Assembly (NCBI RefSeq): GCF_003473485.1
Contig: NC_053042.1
Location: forward strand, 15,086,501-15,150,500
DNA length: 64,000 nt
Source of the DNA: Medicago truncatula
Taxonomy: Eukaryota; Streptophyta; Magnoliopsida; Fabales; Fabaceae
Reading direction: 5' to 3'
The translations under genes were made by a program, and so were the position numbers. The notes beneath the pieces are model-generated. The model was not told the DNA's origin. It saw nothing but the letters and a program-made list of their open reading frames with translations, and made no database searches. Shown one piece after another: positions 47,095 to 59,200 of the stretch (positions within the stretch are counted from its first letter, which is position 1; each line of letters opens with the position of its first letter).

Positions 47095-47404
47095 CAGGGG
47101 CGGAGCCACCCCCAAGCTAGCCTGGGCTAGTGCCCAGGCTCAGCTCCAACTTTCTTTGTAGCAAGTCCAACCATTACTAGAATTTTTAGCTTTTCCTGCG
47201 GATTTACCTGCGGAGTTTTGTGTAAATTCCGCAGGAAACACATTTCCTGCAGATTTTGCCAAGGATTTAGGTTCCGCAGGAAAGATATATCTGTAGGAAA
47301 TGTGAAATTATCTGCAGGAAATGTGAAATTATTCGCAGGAAGGAAGTAACGTTTTGCGATAATTTTTTTGCCCAGGCTCTATAAAATTTCTGGCTCCGCC
47401 ACTG
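47095..47404. mobile_element. hAT-type MITE, 310 bp, with perfect 8-bp TSD
   Basis: Terminal inverted repeats CAGGGGCGGAGCCA (left) and CAGTGGCGGAGCCA (right, reverse complement) are flanked by perfect 8-bp direct repeats CACGCATA (47087-47094 and 47405-47412). Both features are diagnostic of hAT non-autonomous elements. The interior repeats a tcctgcgga/ccgcagga motif about eight times in both orientations, probably transposase-binding or foldback sequence. There is no coding capacity. Confidence 0.93.
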
Positions 47405-47412
47405 CACGCATA

Positions 47413-50400
47413 GAAACTGACTCCAAAACATCATACGATGAGGTGTCATCGTTGTCCTCTAAGGACACTTGTGAGCAGATTATAGCATCCTGATATTGGA
47501 TACGGATTGAACAGTGCAAATCATGTCACGTGACCCTAATTTAGTGACTTTAGGGCGAGTCAATGTTATGGCTCGCCCACATGTTAGTTGATGGGAGTGA
47601 TCCGGTCCACAAGAGAAATGGGTTTTGCCCCTATACTAGAACAGTTACCCCCAAGTAATTAGCAAATGGAGTCAAGTGATGGCTTGTATCAATTTTATGG
47701 TAGCTCGTGCTTTGTGCAAACATGATCCGTCAGACAAGCCTTTTGACAACTGAACATATGCTTCGTATGTTTGGTCGTTGGTTCACATGTAAATGATCCA
47801 CTGTATGGAATATGTGCATCTTATCATGTGTTTAACCGACCCTAACATTATGGTTGTTGCTAACCGGATGAGTGTGGTTGCAGTCCGGGTATCCTTCTAT
47901 TTTTTATTTTGGGTTCACAAGTCTTAATGTGATCCATAATCTTGTTGTGTAGCCCTCTCCGGTATGTATATGTGTTAGGACTCGTTGGATATGCATGATG
48001 ACTGGTGACATTTTGTTGGTGTTTTTTGAATGGGCAAGATGTTTCACTGCACAATTAAAAACATGTCAAGAAAGGTCTAATTTTAGAAGTCAGACCTCAT
48101 AAATGTTTATGAGACTTTATGAAGGTCATAATTGTTAAAAGTAGACGCCATTTCAACGTCTTGGTCTAGGAAGCCTTTTAATTAGTTTGACTAGAGCATT
48201 TCGTTTCATGAGCATCTAGATCGTTAGATCTTGGACGTTGGGCCCTTTTTCTAAACGTAGGCTTTATTCTTCAAAAGTCGTTAAAGGATCCATCTTCTTT
48301 CATTATCGATTTCTCTTCTTATCCATCAAGGATTTTCTACCAGTGCAAGGTTTCCACTAATTTTCAAGTTTCTCCTTCCATCACCATCACACATTCCTCA
48401 AGATCTCCTTATGTGTTTCCCGTTCACAAGTTCATCTTTACACCGCCTATGTTGTGGTTGGTACCACGACATTAATGCCACATATTTATCTAAATGTTCC
48501 CTAGAGTTCTGAATGATGATACCTTATGTTAGATGATGATGATAATGATGCCCTTTTTTAATCGTTATGATGGGTTTAGATCGAGGTTTGTCTTTTGTTT
48601 TTGGGTTTGCATGAGTTTTAGGTTAGATGAGAGACTTTTCTGTTCAACTTTTAGGTAAATGATTCTTTCGAGAAAAAAAACACTTCTGGGTAAATGATGA
48701 CTTACTGTCCAATGGACCTATCATTCCTCTCGGAGCCATTAAACAACTTCCATTTATTAGTGAAGAATACATGGGGTTGTCGTCCATGTTTTTGGACCAT
48801 CATAGATGTTCTTACTACCTTATAAGCTTAGATACGAACTCATTAGAGTAATAGTCATTGGAGAGGTTTTACTGTAAGGATCTCATACACAATTGTCTCT
48901 CTAGGTGTGCCTTATCTATGTACGACACAATTTTTTGCCACATTAAAGTTTGTTTTCCCTTTGAAGAGTTTACAATTCAAGTTTTGAACCGGCTAATGTT
49001 CTCCACATCCTAACTACACCCTAATTGACGGGGCTATATGAAGGCCTTGGTGATAGCATGCGAAAATTTTGATGTTGAAATCCACCATCAGACGTTCTTT
49101 CATATCTTCGGGGTTCGGTGACATAATCCAAAAGCCAACAACTTTCAGGGGATAAACTTTTTTCATCAACCATAGAAATTTTTTGACCCTTTTGGCGAGT
49201 CTATGACGAATTGAAAATACCATTATCTCGTTTTGAGGTCGTTAATACACACAACCTACATCAACATCAGTACACATGAATCTCTTCCTTTGGAGGGGGG
49301 GTTCGATGAGTAAAAGGACGACATATTAGCCTTGGTATGATGTCATACTACTTTACAACATGCCTAGTCCGTCGACCACTTGACAGAGAACATAAATATT
49401 ATGCTTGTCAAGTGGATCAATGTATCGCCCTAACATCAAGAATAAATTAACAAACAAAAAATGTATGTTGACAAGTTTGAGATGAGGGAAATCATAAAAA
49501 AGAAGGCAACGAGAAGAAGCCCAAAATGAGGGGAATCAACACAAAAATGCTTCCAAGTTGTCGTAGCATGGAGGGTGCCAAACACCTCCCTTCTTTGTCA
49601 TTCTATTATCTTTCTGTCTATAGTGTTTTGTTGGTTTTGTTATTTGTCCTCTTCTCTTATGCATATAATACGTCTTACCTTGATTACATGAACAAGTCCA
49701 TAAAAGGGTTCGCTAGAGCCTATTTCCAAAATCTAGCCACATGATGCCTATACGAGCTCACAACAAACAGGTTTGATGGGAGACCATGATATGAATCTAG
49801 ATAGGGTAAATCCTCACCAACATCTAGAAAATCATCATCGTCGTCATCAACATCCCGAGGTTCGTCGTGCTCCTCTACATTATCCTTATACTTCTGATGT
49901 TATGGTGCTTCATTCTCAAACTAGGGCAAAGACACTTGAGACAGTTGCAATCCATCACTCATGATGCCCATGCCCTGCCCTTTCTCACCTGACCCTCCAC
50001 TTAGGCCTACTATGACTTCTCTCGTCTAACAGATGTTGTCATTGTAGGTTAGTTTCCCCTAGCACAATCAAGGCGTTGACCCATATCTAAAAATGTTCAA
50101 TCACATGTGCAAATCAACAAAAATAACAAAAAAATTCTTTTACAAAAATTTAAATGTTAGCACACACCGTATTGTTTTGGATTATGTAATCAAAAAACAT
50201 AATAATCAATTTTTGAGTATATAATCAAAAATAGTACAATACTTATAAAAAAATAAATTAAACAACAAATTATATAACCCATTTGAGTTGTTTGACGGTG
50301 TTGGTTTGAGACCATGGTGTGCTCTTCCTTATCTCAAGTTCAATTCTCCCTAATATCAATTTAGATGGGCTAAACCGTATTTTTTTTTTAATTCAAATTA

Positions 50401-50689
50401 TATAACCTGATGAAAATATAAATTAAAAATCAAAAGACGTGCAAGAAGTTATGGGGGAAAGAATTTAATGATGGTGGGTTGACCGTCCAAGACAATTTTC
50501 CACCACCATTAAACTAAAAAAAAATAAAAATAGACATATGATTAAGTAAAAAAATAAAAAATGTGAGTTTATTTGAAAACTGGTATTGTGGGGTGTGGCT
50601 AGTACAGACTCATTATCGATCATTCCATTAAATTCAATCTCCAAGTAACAAGGAAGAAATCGTATCAAAACCAATCAAAGCAAATAAAA
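47413..50689. other. Intergenic stretch with decayed retroelement-like sequence
   Basis: No intact gene. Around 48930-49230 short stretches on the plus strand (for example ACENFDVEIHHQTFFHIFG) resemble the N-terminal putative gypsy-type transposon domain found in plant retroelement proteins; it is a broken fossil with no LTRs identified. Open frames at 49526 and 49773 have no recognisable family. The last 250 bp form the presumed promoter of the BolA gene, without a clear TATA box. Confidence 0.35.
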
Positions 50690-53600
50690 ATGCGGGCACA
50701 GGTTTTGTCACTCTCATCCAACACCACTTTACTACGCAGAGCTCTCCCCGTTTTGGTTCGACCTTACCTCGTTCGAACCACTTCTCCTAATCATATCTCG
50801 TTCCTCAGATCCACTTCACAAGCTACACGTTTTCCTAAACATGATCAGAAATTATTGTTCACCTCTGTTAGTTCTATTCGCAAGTTCACTTCACGCGCTA
50901 CTAATGTTAACGATGCTGGTTCTATTGATTTGCCTATCATTCAATCCATGCAGCAAAAGGTATTTCTTTCATTTCATTTCATTGCCCCCTACATGTTCGA
51001 TGAATTGTCTCTTAATTTGTTTTTTTAAATCGTAAGACCTAGTCCCCTTTATTAATAATATTATAAAAAATGAATAATATCGAAATTTACCAATATATAT
51101 TGAAAGTAATGGAACATTATTTAAACGAAGTTCAAAAAGAAGAAATTACTGAATGAGTTGCGGACTAGGTCACTCTTTTAAGACATTTCGTGCAAGCTAA
51201 CTATCAACCACGACGTCCCCAAGCTAAATAAATACAGTTACAACTGTATGTTTCCTACTTCATTGTATTCACCGTAGTATCTATTCTAGAAATACGTCCT
51301 CAATATGTTATTTAGACCACTCAATATGGTACAAGATCACTCTAGCTTCTTTGAAAGGAACAAGAAGAAAGAGGGAGAAGGTGACTCGGAAGTGCGTCGG
51401 GTAGAAAGAGTGAGAAGAAAGAAAACTTGTTAGTTGCTGAGTTTTGGTGTAGCTGGCAGTGAGGGAGAGGAGCTCTTTATGTAAGCGAGGAGCTAAAATC
51501 GGTTACAATACTAATGGTTGAGATCATTTGACTGTTAGAAAATCAACTATGTGATCTTGTTTGTTTAATGAGCAACACGACCAAGACTTGACTAATAGAT
51601 GGCGCATGTGGACGTGTTGCAAACACACATTGACGCATGCAAAATGCTTATGTGGCAATGGCGTGTACTGAAACCAAAAAAATATTACTTAATTTAATGT
51701 TTCGGGTCATTAAAAATTGATAGCCCAAGCCTGGCAACCGCATGTGTGGCGGTCATGTTGACTGCATCTTCTCCCATTTACAAAACTGTGTATCCCCTAG
51801 GGCACATCCTTGGGAGTCCTACCTCCACTATTTAAACACTAGTTGTGTGTAAATTTGTCCTACGTGGGACTTCTAGGAATTTTTCAATTCACACGCAAAC
51901 ACACCTAGTGTTCCAACATAAAGTATAAGGAGAAACAATGGAATTAAACTGAAAGTGTAAATATGGGTTCTAATCCATTTACCATTTAGGGTCTGTTTGG
52001 GAGTTTAGGAGGGAAGAGAAAGCTTGGAAAAATGAGGAGGTGGAAGTGATAGGGGATTTTGGGAGGGGAGGGCTTTGGGACGAAAACAAAATCCACCTAA
52101 TTTGGAGGAACTCAAAATGTATTGAAGGGGTGATTTTCAAGGGCTTAGATAAATTCTTCAAACCCAGTCTATATTGTTATACAACAGCAACCAAGCCGTA
52201 TCCCACTAAGTGGGATGGGCCACATGAATCAAACAACGCTAGTGATTCAACAAAGTATTACGTTGACTGCCGAGGTCTAACACAACCCTCTCTGTTTACC
52301 GGGCTTGAGACCGACATGCATGACAAAGCTAACATAGACAGGATTAGTCTATATTGTTATATACGCTTCAAACTAAAAATATCTTAATTATAATTTTTCA
52401 TTTATCTTCTCTACAAACTCAATCTTTTAAAAGAGATGTAAGATTTATCTTTTTTCCCTCTAATCTCCCAAACTGGAATTAAACTGCTCTTCTCCTCTTC
52501 TTATATCATTGCTTCTATAGATTTCCCTAAAGACTCTTCTTATATCATTGCTTCCATAGATTTCCCTAAAGAAGCAGTCTAGTGTTATAAGAAGAGTAGA
52601 AGAGGAGAAGAGCAGAAACACAGAGGAAGAAATTTTATTTAGGACTTCTATATCTTTATTTTCCTATCTAGGTACAATCATCAAATTCTAAGATAAATTC
52701 TAAATTGATTGATGGCGTTAATATATGAATATGAATTTGCAACCAAATCGTCCTACAATTGAGGAAAAACATTCTGTTTTACTATTTCTTGTACTTACTC
52801 ACAATAGTGTAGAACTTAATTGTTATCTCTTTTTTGGGGTCTAATTTCGTTCTTATTCTTTCAATATCAATACGCAACTTGCTCCAAAAGATAAAGGAAC
52901 AACTCAATGCAGAAGCAGTCTCTGTAAAGGATGCTTACGGTGATGGACGACACGTTAGGTAAGCATATTTTTAACCATTTAAGTGAATTTCGGTTTTTTG
53001 TTAATTTTGTGGTTACCATTGTACATACATAGAGTTGGGATCTGTTGATTTTGATATTTAAATGGTTGAACTGAAAGTTCATTATAGGTAGTATATCTAT
53101 AAAATTTCATATAATTCAAAAACTTTTAAATTTCAAGTAAGTAGTAAAGATACAAAATTCCATGTATATTACGAATTATGATAGTTACAACCTTAGTATA
53201 TTTGAACATCTACCGTTAAATTACATTGTATTACCTATGAATGTCTGAAGTTTCGTATGCATGATCATCAAAATAATATAATATGATTCAATGGTTGGAT
53301 TGGTTAACATAATTTCTACAAAATGTTACTGTACTGGTTAATTTCAAGGCCACTTTCCGTGGATGACTGAAGGTGAAAATTTTAAGTTTTTCTAATTTCT
53401 ATAACACGGCAAAACACTAGTTGTGACATTCATCGTATAATTAACCCAAGTTGTATACTTTTAGATTTGTACCTGGAGTTTGATACTTTGATTAAAATAT
53501 CCTATCACTTAAAGAATAAACTTTGTAAGAGAAAAGAGAGAAAGCAACCGTTGGTTGGAGGATGAAGTATCCTCCAAACAGAGAAACTGAACGACAGCAA

Positions 53601-55224
53601 AGTGATATGAGGCTATTGTTCATTAAACTAATAAATCTATCTAATTTATCCATAGAAAATATTAACTCCCTTAAAACAGATAATGCACAGAGAACTAGAA
53701 AATCCATAAATGCATTATTCATATAGCAAAGTCCTTGAAGAAGCAGGCGATATTCCCTCCATAAATGCATTACTTTAGCGTTGAAATGAACAGATATTGA
53801 CACCCCTTGTGGGAAGTAAAAGCAAAAGCGCACTTTTTTGTGTGGAAAAAAGTACCACCTGCTCTGGAATAATTGGTCAATGTAAAAATTGCCTTTGGAA
53901 ACGTCGTGCATAAGTAACCTAAACACCACTTTTTGACAAACATGAAAATCACAATAACATGCTTATGTAAAAAAATTTAGAGTGGATTCAAATCACACTA
54001 TCTGAAAAAAGAATTTAGGACCAACATCGTGCTAATAGCTTTTGCTTCTTGTAAGTACATTTCGCCTGAACAAGGTTTTGATAGTTTTCTCAAGAAAGAG
54101 GGACAACTAGACAAGATCTCATCTTTCTTCCCAAAACAAGTATGTATTGGGGCAAAAGAGGGTTCTTATTGACCCACAAAGCCGTACTCACAAACGATTT
54201 GATTTCCATATCTAGGCTTGAAAGGTGGTCTCGACTACCTGAAGTCACAAGTGTGATGTGATGTACAAGGAATAGTAGCATTGCGACGTGATAGAACAAA
54301 TGGCAACTATGTCAATCCATTTGCATATTTTTTGAGGAAACCCTTTTTGAAAGACCTTTGTTTTGCACCAAATTAAAGGCAATTTCATAATCTCATCACA
54401 AGTCTCAGTCATTGAAACATCTGTAGATATATAACATTTAAAGCATGGTGGATGGGATGAAAGGTTGCTTCAATTTTTGATTTTTTTTTTTAAATATTTG
54501 TGTTAGAAAAGTGCCATTAATATTTTTGGGAAAGTTTTGCTTCCCAGTTGACAATAAGACATGATGTTGTATGGGCTTCCTCGTTTGACCAACATATATA
54601 CTATCCTTCTGCCGAGTATCAAACTGAGTAGCTCATAGTTGAAATATAACCTTACAACTTGTAACCAATTGGCTACTCAGGAAATTGGCTCGGTGTATGA
54701 GACATATTGTTTGGTATTAAATAATCAACTAGATAGTAAGCTCAGTGTATCCTCATGGAATAACAGTTATAGCTTAATGTGTTTATTCCATACATGACAA
54801 TAAGGTTGGCGCATCTGTGGCCGCTTATTCCTCACCATTCAGCTACATGTGTGACTGTTCTCCAAAGTTTGAGGATGAAATTGAGTAGCACAAAATAAAA
54901 ATCCAAATCTAAACTGAAAATTGATTTTTTTTTTTAACGCATTTGATATCCTCATTGATACAAGTAAATATCCTTGAGGCACTGTTCCATGTTTTACATT
55001 GATAGTTGTGTTTGGCATACTAGACTTTATAGCTTGGTTGATAGCTCTAATTTGTGGTTTTGTTTTGCAGCATTGATGTTGTATCGACAGCCTTCGAGGG
55101 ACAATCAGCCGTGAATAGGCAAAGGATGGTCTATAAAGCCATATGGGAGGAGCTTCAGAGTGCAGTTCATGCAGTTGATCAGATGACGACCAAAACTCCT
55201 GCTGAAGCAGCCGCCGGGAAATGA
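50690..55224 (+). CDS. BOLA4: BolA-like protein with organelle transit peptide, 163 aa, 3 exons
   Basis: BolA proteins pair with monothiol glutaredoxins and act in iron-sulfur cluster handling. Exons 50690-50959, 52891-52958 and 55071-55224 join in phase (492 bp). Residues 1 to about 75 are rich in Ser, Thr, Arg and Leu with few acids, a mitochondrial or dual plastid/mitochondrial presequence. From about 80 on the BolA domain follows: [60 protein letters not shown], then the conserved C-terminal His in VHAVDQ. This best fits plant BOLA4; the symbol is from memory. Both introns are swollen by repeats. Exon 2 uses acceptor CCAAAAG, which is weak in pyrimidines. Confidence 0.92.
51161..51920 (+). 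mobile_element. LTR-like fossil in BolA intron 1, copy 2
   Basis: Related to 44098-44948: begins TGCGGACTAGGTC, ends CTAGTGTTCCAACA, with a TATA-like CTATTTAAAC near 51828. It is diverged and probably a solo LTR. No clear target duplication was seen. It lies in the sense orientation of the host gene. Confidence 0.5.
51995..52473. mobile_element. MITE in BolA intron 1, carrying a nested SINE
   Basis: Terminal inverted repeats: GTTTGGGAGTTTAGGAGGGAA at the left edge; GTTTGGGAGATTAGAGGGAA from the right. Without the SINE its length is about 300 bp. The phrase tggaattaaactg occurs on both sides (51939-51951 and 52474-52486), so the insertion could extend left to 51952. Which pair of edges is right cannot be decided from one copy. 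Confidence 0.65.
52182..52345 (-). mobile_element. Au-like SINE (3' part) with 16-bp TSD
   Basis: Flanked by identical 16-bp repeats agtctatattgttata (52166-52181, 52346-52361), the size expected from LINE-machinery retroposition. Read on the minus strand it ends CCCACTTAGTGGGATACGGC followed by TTGGTTGCTGTTG, the Au-SINE-like tail ending in TTG repeats instead of poly(A). Only about 164 bp are present and no clear A/B boxes were found, so it may be 5'-truncated. Confidence 0.72.
52484..52615. repeat. Foldback with internal tandem duplication
   Basis: The 17-bp arms 52484-52500 (ctgctcttctcctcttc) and 52599-52615 are exact reverse complements. Between them a 37-bp phrase (tatcattgcttc...tttccctaaaga) is repeated twice in tandem. 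It directly abuts the MITE. Confidence 0.75.
52959..55070. other. BolA intron 2 (2.1 kb)
   Basis: A long AT-rich intron. A 145-codon open frame on the opposite strand (53492-53929) has no recognisable domain and is treated as chance. No mobile element ends were identified. Confidence 0.6.
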
Positions 55225-56282
55225 TAAAAGATAATGAGAACATTGCGTACAATGAACTAGAAGTGATCATACTCTTAATATATTTTTGTATTGCTGTTGT
55301 CTTGCAGTGAATTTCTAAGCTTAAACTGCCGTTGCACTGTGTTCACATGCAAGACATCAGTATTTCAATTCACTTTCTGGAGTTGCTAAATTCATTAATT
55401 TGCCAAACAGTACACTTGACAATTTAATTTGTCAAACGTTATGCTGCAATGTTATGCGGTTTGTTTATACTTTCTGGCCCCCATTTACTTTCTCCATTTA
55501 GTTTTCATTTCTAAAATAAATAACAGAAATAGTGTGTTTGTTTGATTCTTCTCATTGTGAATTTCAAATGAATAATTTTTGAAAATTTGAAAATACTAAA
55601 GTGTCATTTTCATCATTTTTTAGAATGCCATTGTAACTCAATCTCTACATGTGATATAAAGGAAAAATCAACATATGGTGAACTTGTAGCCGTCAGTAAT
55701 AATGCCTGAAAATATTTTCATGAAGTAAACTGGCCAAATTTACCATTTACATTTACATTTCAAAAAAAGAAAAAGCTTTACCATTTACTTATGGATGGCC
55801 GTGATTTGATTATCTTAAGTCTAATGTTGATCATTGCTGTAAGTTGTATGATTAAAATTATAATAGAGATTCATAAAACATTCATGTCCAAAGTAGGTAT
55901 GTTCAACAATTCATATTGATTAAATTAAATTTTCCTTTGAATCACTGCCTTTATCTACAACTGGTGTCATGAATTCAGCTCCATTAAACAATTTTTACCC
56001 CATAAGATCATGCATAACAGTTACATCTACAGTTCAATTCATATAGAATGATGAAAAATATACACTGTCTCATGTTACAATTATTGTGGAAGTTTTCTTC
56101 CATAATTTTCATGCATGAGTATTTCTTGATACACAAATTTGGACTTTATAATTGCTATACAAGTATGGACCAAGTATAAAAACCAGTTTATGAATACCCC
56201 CCAAAAAAAAAAAAAAATCCCCTCAAACAATTGTTTACAGCCATTTCTAAATTTGTTTCATGCCACTGTTACACTTGCAACA
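55225..56282. other. Convergent intergenic region (BolA 3' UTR / helicase 3' UTR)
   Basis: AT-rich with no gene. BolA (plus) and the helicase gene (minus) end toward each other here, so both 3' UTRs and poly(A) sites should lie within it. Confidence 0.6.
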
Positions 56283-59200
56283 CTAATCCATAGAAGGTAA
56301 CATTGGATTCATGCCAAGTCCAAACCCTCCTCCAAAACTATCTGGTTCTACATGCTTCACCCTACCAAAGTGTCGAATATGGCGCATAAGTCTTGCTAGG
56401 AATGTGTTATGGCATATAGTTGAGCTGTCACAGACTATAGCTAAATGCTTGCGCGCTCTTGTGATGGCAACATTGATTCTTCTGCTATCACCAAGGAATC
56501 CAACAGCTCCCAATGTGTTTGATCGTACCTATTTTATTGAAAAAGATGAAAAAACATGTCCAGTTATGTTAGTTCACGAGCAAGATCAAACGATGATAAA
56601 TATTTTTACGAGAGAAATACGAGCAACACACTTTTATGAAACAAAGAAAACCAAGTACAGGGAATTATGTATATCATCACTTCGCATATTTTTTTTCTTC
56701 ACAAAGTAAGAAATTTGTTGAAACCATGGTTGTAGAGTTTGGATTCAGATCATACCATTGATAAAATTACAGCATCAGCTTCCCGACCTTGAAAACTATC
56801 AATTGTGGAAACTTCAGTACCGGCAGCTTCAGGAACCCCGTCAAGCATGTCCCTCAAAAGTTGAACTTGAGCAACATAAGGGGACTGAACTACAATAGCA
56901 TTTGGGCTAACACCTGAATTTCAGATTCAGATTGACAGGAAAATTCTTATGTCAGCAAAGGCAAATGACAAATAAGTTCTGTCGCAAGATTTCAAAACTT
57001 CGAAAGACAATAACTTGCATTCCAAAACTACAACAATGTCAAATGGAATGCAGTAATCTCTTTTTCTTGGATCAAAGAATAAAAGGAAAAAAAAATGATG
57101 AAGGAAATATCAATTACAATCAACGGAGTCAGACGTAATTACCAGCATAAATTAAGGAAAATACATGCTGCAAAACTATATCAGCTTCTCCTTCATTGTA
57201 CAACGAGCCTGTTCCAGCCTGGTCGAGATGCTCTTCACAGCCAATTGAAAGACTTCCGTATGGCATTCGAGTGTCAAGCAGTAGTAGAGGGCACTGTGTT
57301 ATCCATGTAGGCTGCAACAACATCAAGGTTAGACTTTCCATTCATGTAATAAAAATAAGTAATACAAAAAGCACATGTAGTATATGGACACATATAACAT
57401 TGTCTTAGAAAATTGTTTTCATATAACTTTCTCAAATAACTCAAACCATTTTGAGTTACATCTCTAAACTCCTCTAGTTAAAACAAGGACCTATATGGAT
57501 TGGTTTATTTGAGCTTATTTACTAGAATAAGCACTTGTGAGACTGTTTGGGAAAACTTGTGAAAATAACTTATAACATGTCCATAAGCTATTTTTCAGTT
57601 TATTTCCCCAAGCCCTAATAGATAGCTTATGAAAACAATTTGACTTTATTTTATCTTTTGTTATAGAAATAACTTAGCACATATATGATAAGTGCTTAAT
57701 TAAGCTGCTTATCCAAACAAGGCCCAAGATGTAAATAGCATCCTTCACTTCACAAAGAGAATGGAGATATCAATTAGGAGTTTAATACCTTAACAAAAGG
57801 AGAGTCTACAAGAAGATGAGAAAAGACAGTCTTAGAGGACTTCAACAATCCTCCATACATCTCCTTCGAAGCCCAACTTGCAATGGCATCATTCATACGG
57901 TATTGTGTCGTTAACCTAGTGGTGAGAATCCCTTCATGCAGAGTTGCAGCTCTCTCGAGTAGCGATATTCCTAAACCACCTTCTAATGCCTTTCTAGAAA
58001 ATATCACAGGAGCTAGTTGGCATTGATCACCAGCAAGAATGCAGCGTTTCGCCTGCAATATAGGAATCCAGCAAGACGGTTCAATCGCCTGTCCAGCTTC
58101 ATCTATGACAACCAAGTCAAAAGCATTTAGCTTTCGAATCATGGGATCGGCTGCTCCGGTATTGGTGGCAAGCACAACCTGAGCACCAGATAGAACTTCA
58201 TTTATAGTCTGCTTTTCCTTTTTCTTTAGCGACTTTCCCAACTGTTTCAGAAGTTGGCGTATGCCTGCAGCTAATGAATCATCCCTCAAACATTGTCTTA
58301 GATCTTTCCTTAGATCAGATTTCTTCCTCTCACACTCTTCGCGAAAACTTGCAAGCTTTGCATTTACAATTTCTCCTAAGGACTTTGATGCTCCTGTTTT
58401 TGATATACGAGCGGGATTTCCAACTCGAACAATATTTATTCCAACATTTGAAAGCTTTTCAACCATATTATCAACAGCTGCATTGGTAGGTGCTGTGACA
58501 AGAACCCTTTCACCTTGTTCCACGGCGCATGTTATTATTTGCTTGAGTAAACCGGTCTTGCCTGTACCGGGAGGTCCTTGGATAACCAATAGTGGCCTCT
58601 TCTTATTCAAACCTAACGCAATTGCTCTCTGCTGAGATTTATCAAAGGATTCACTTCCTAATGCTCCATTTGTTTTTTCTTCTTCCCAGTTTACCAAACT
58701 ATTCTTCTCAAGCCATGCAGCATCTTCTGCTTCGCCAAATAGAGTTGCAACAACAGAAATTGATGGATTTTTCTTTTGCAAACCATTCTTCTGAAGCAGC
58801 ATTAGGGCTTCACAGTTGCGCTGCAAACACATCAAAATAATCTTCTTAAGTACGTATTATATATATGAACACGAATCTTATTTGAACTGCAGTACATTTT
58901 GTATATGATCACGTATGAACAAAATAAGAAAGAAGAATCTTATTGGAACTGCAATACATTGTGTATATGATCAAGAATGAACGGAAAAGAGAAAAATAAT
59001 TAGCTCATATAGGAAACTAATTTATGCCAAATAGGCGAAGTTATATTGATGGTTTTGCAAATATGAACAATAATGATGAACAGATGTGGCAAGGGAATAT
59101 ACCCTCATTTGACTAGAGAAAACCTCTTAATTTCAACTTACATAAAATTTGTGACATTCTTCCACAAATATTTATTACAGCAACAAAATATTTTGGCTGT

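Noticed and set aside
44098-51920. One complete LTR retrotransposon bounded by the two LTR-like segments
   Set aside because: The two segments are strongly diverged, lack matching target duplications, and the interval contains exon 1 of the BolA gene. They are better read as separate solo-LTR fossils.
53492-53929. 145-codon minus-strand frame in BolA intron 2
   Set aside because: No domain, no promoter features, lies within an intron of the opposite strand, and overlaps another open frame; treated as chance.
58261-58635. 124-codon plus-strand frame opposite the helicase
   Set aside because: It is an antisense shadow of the helicase exon 4 coding sequence.
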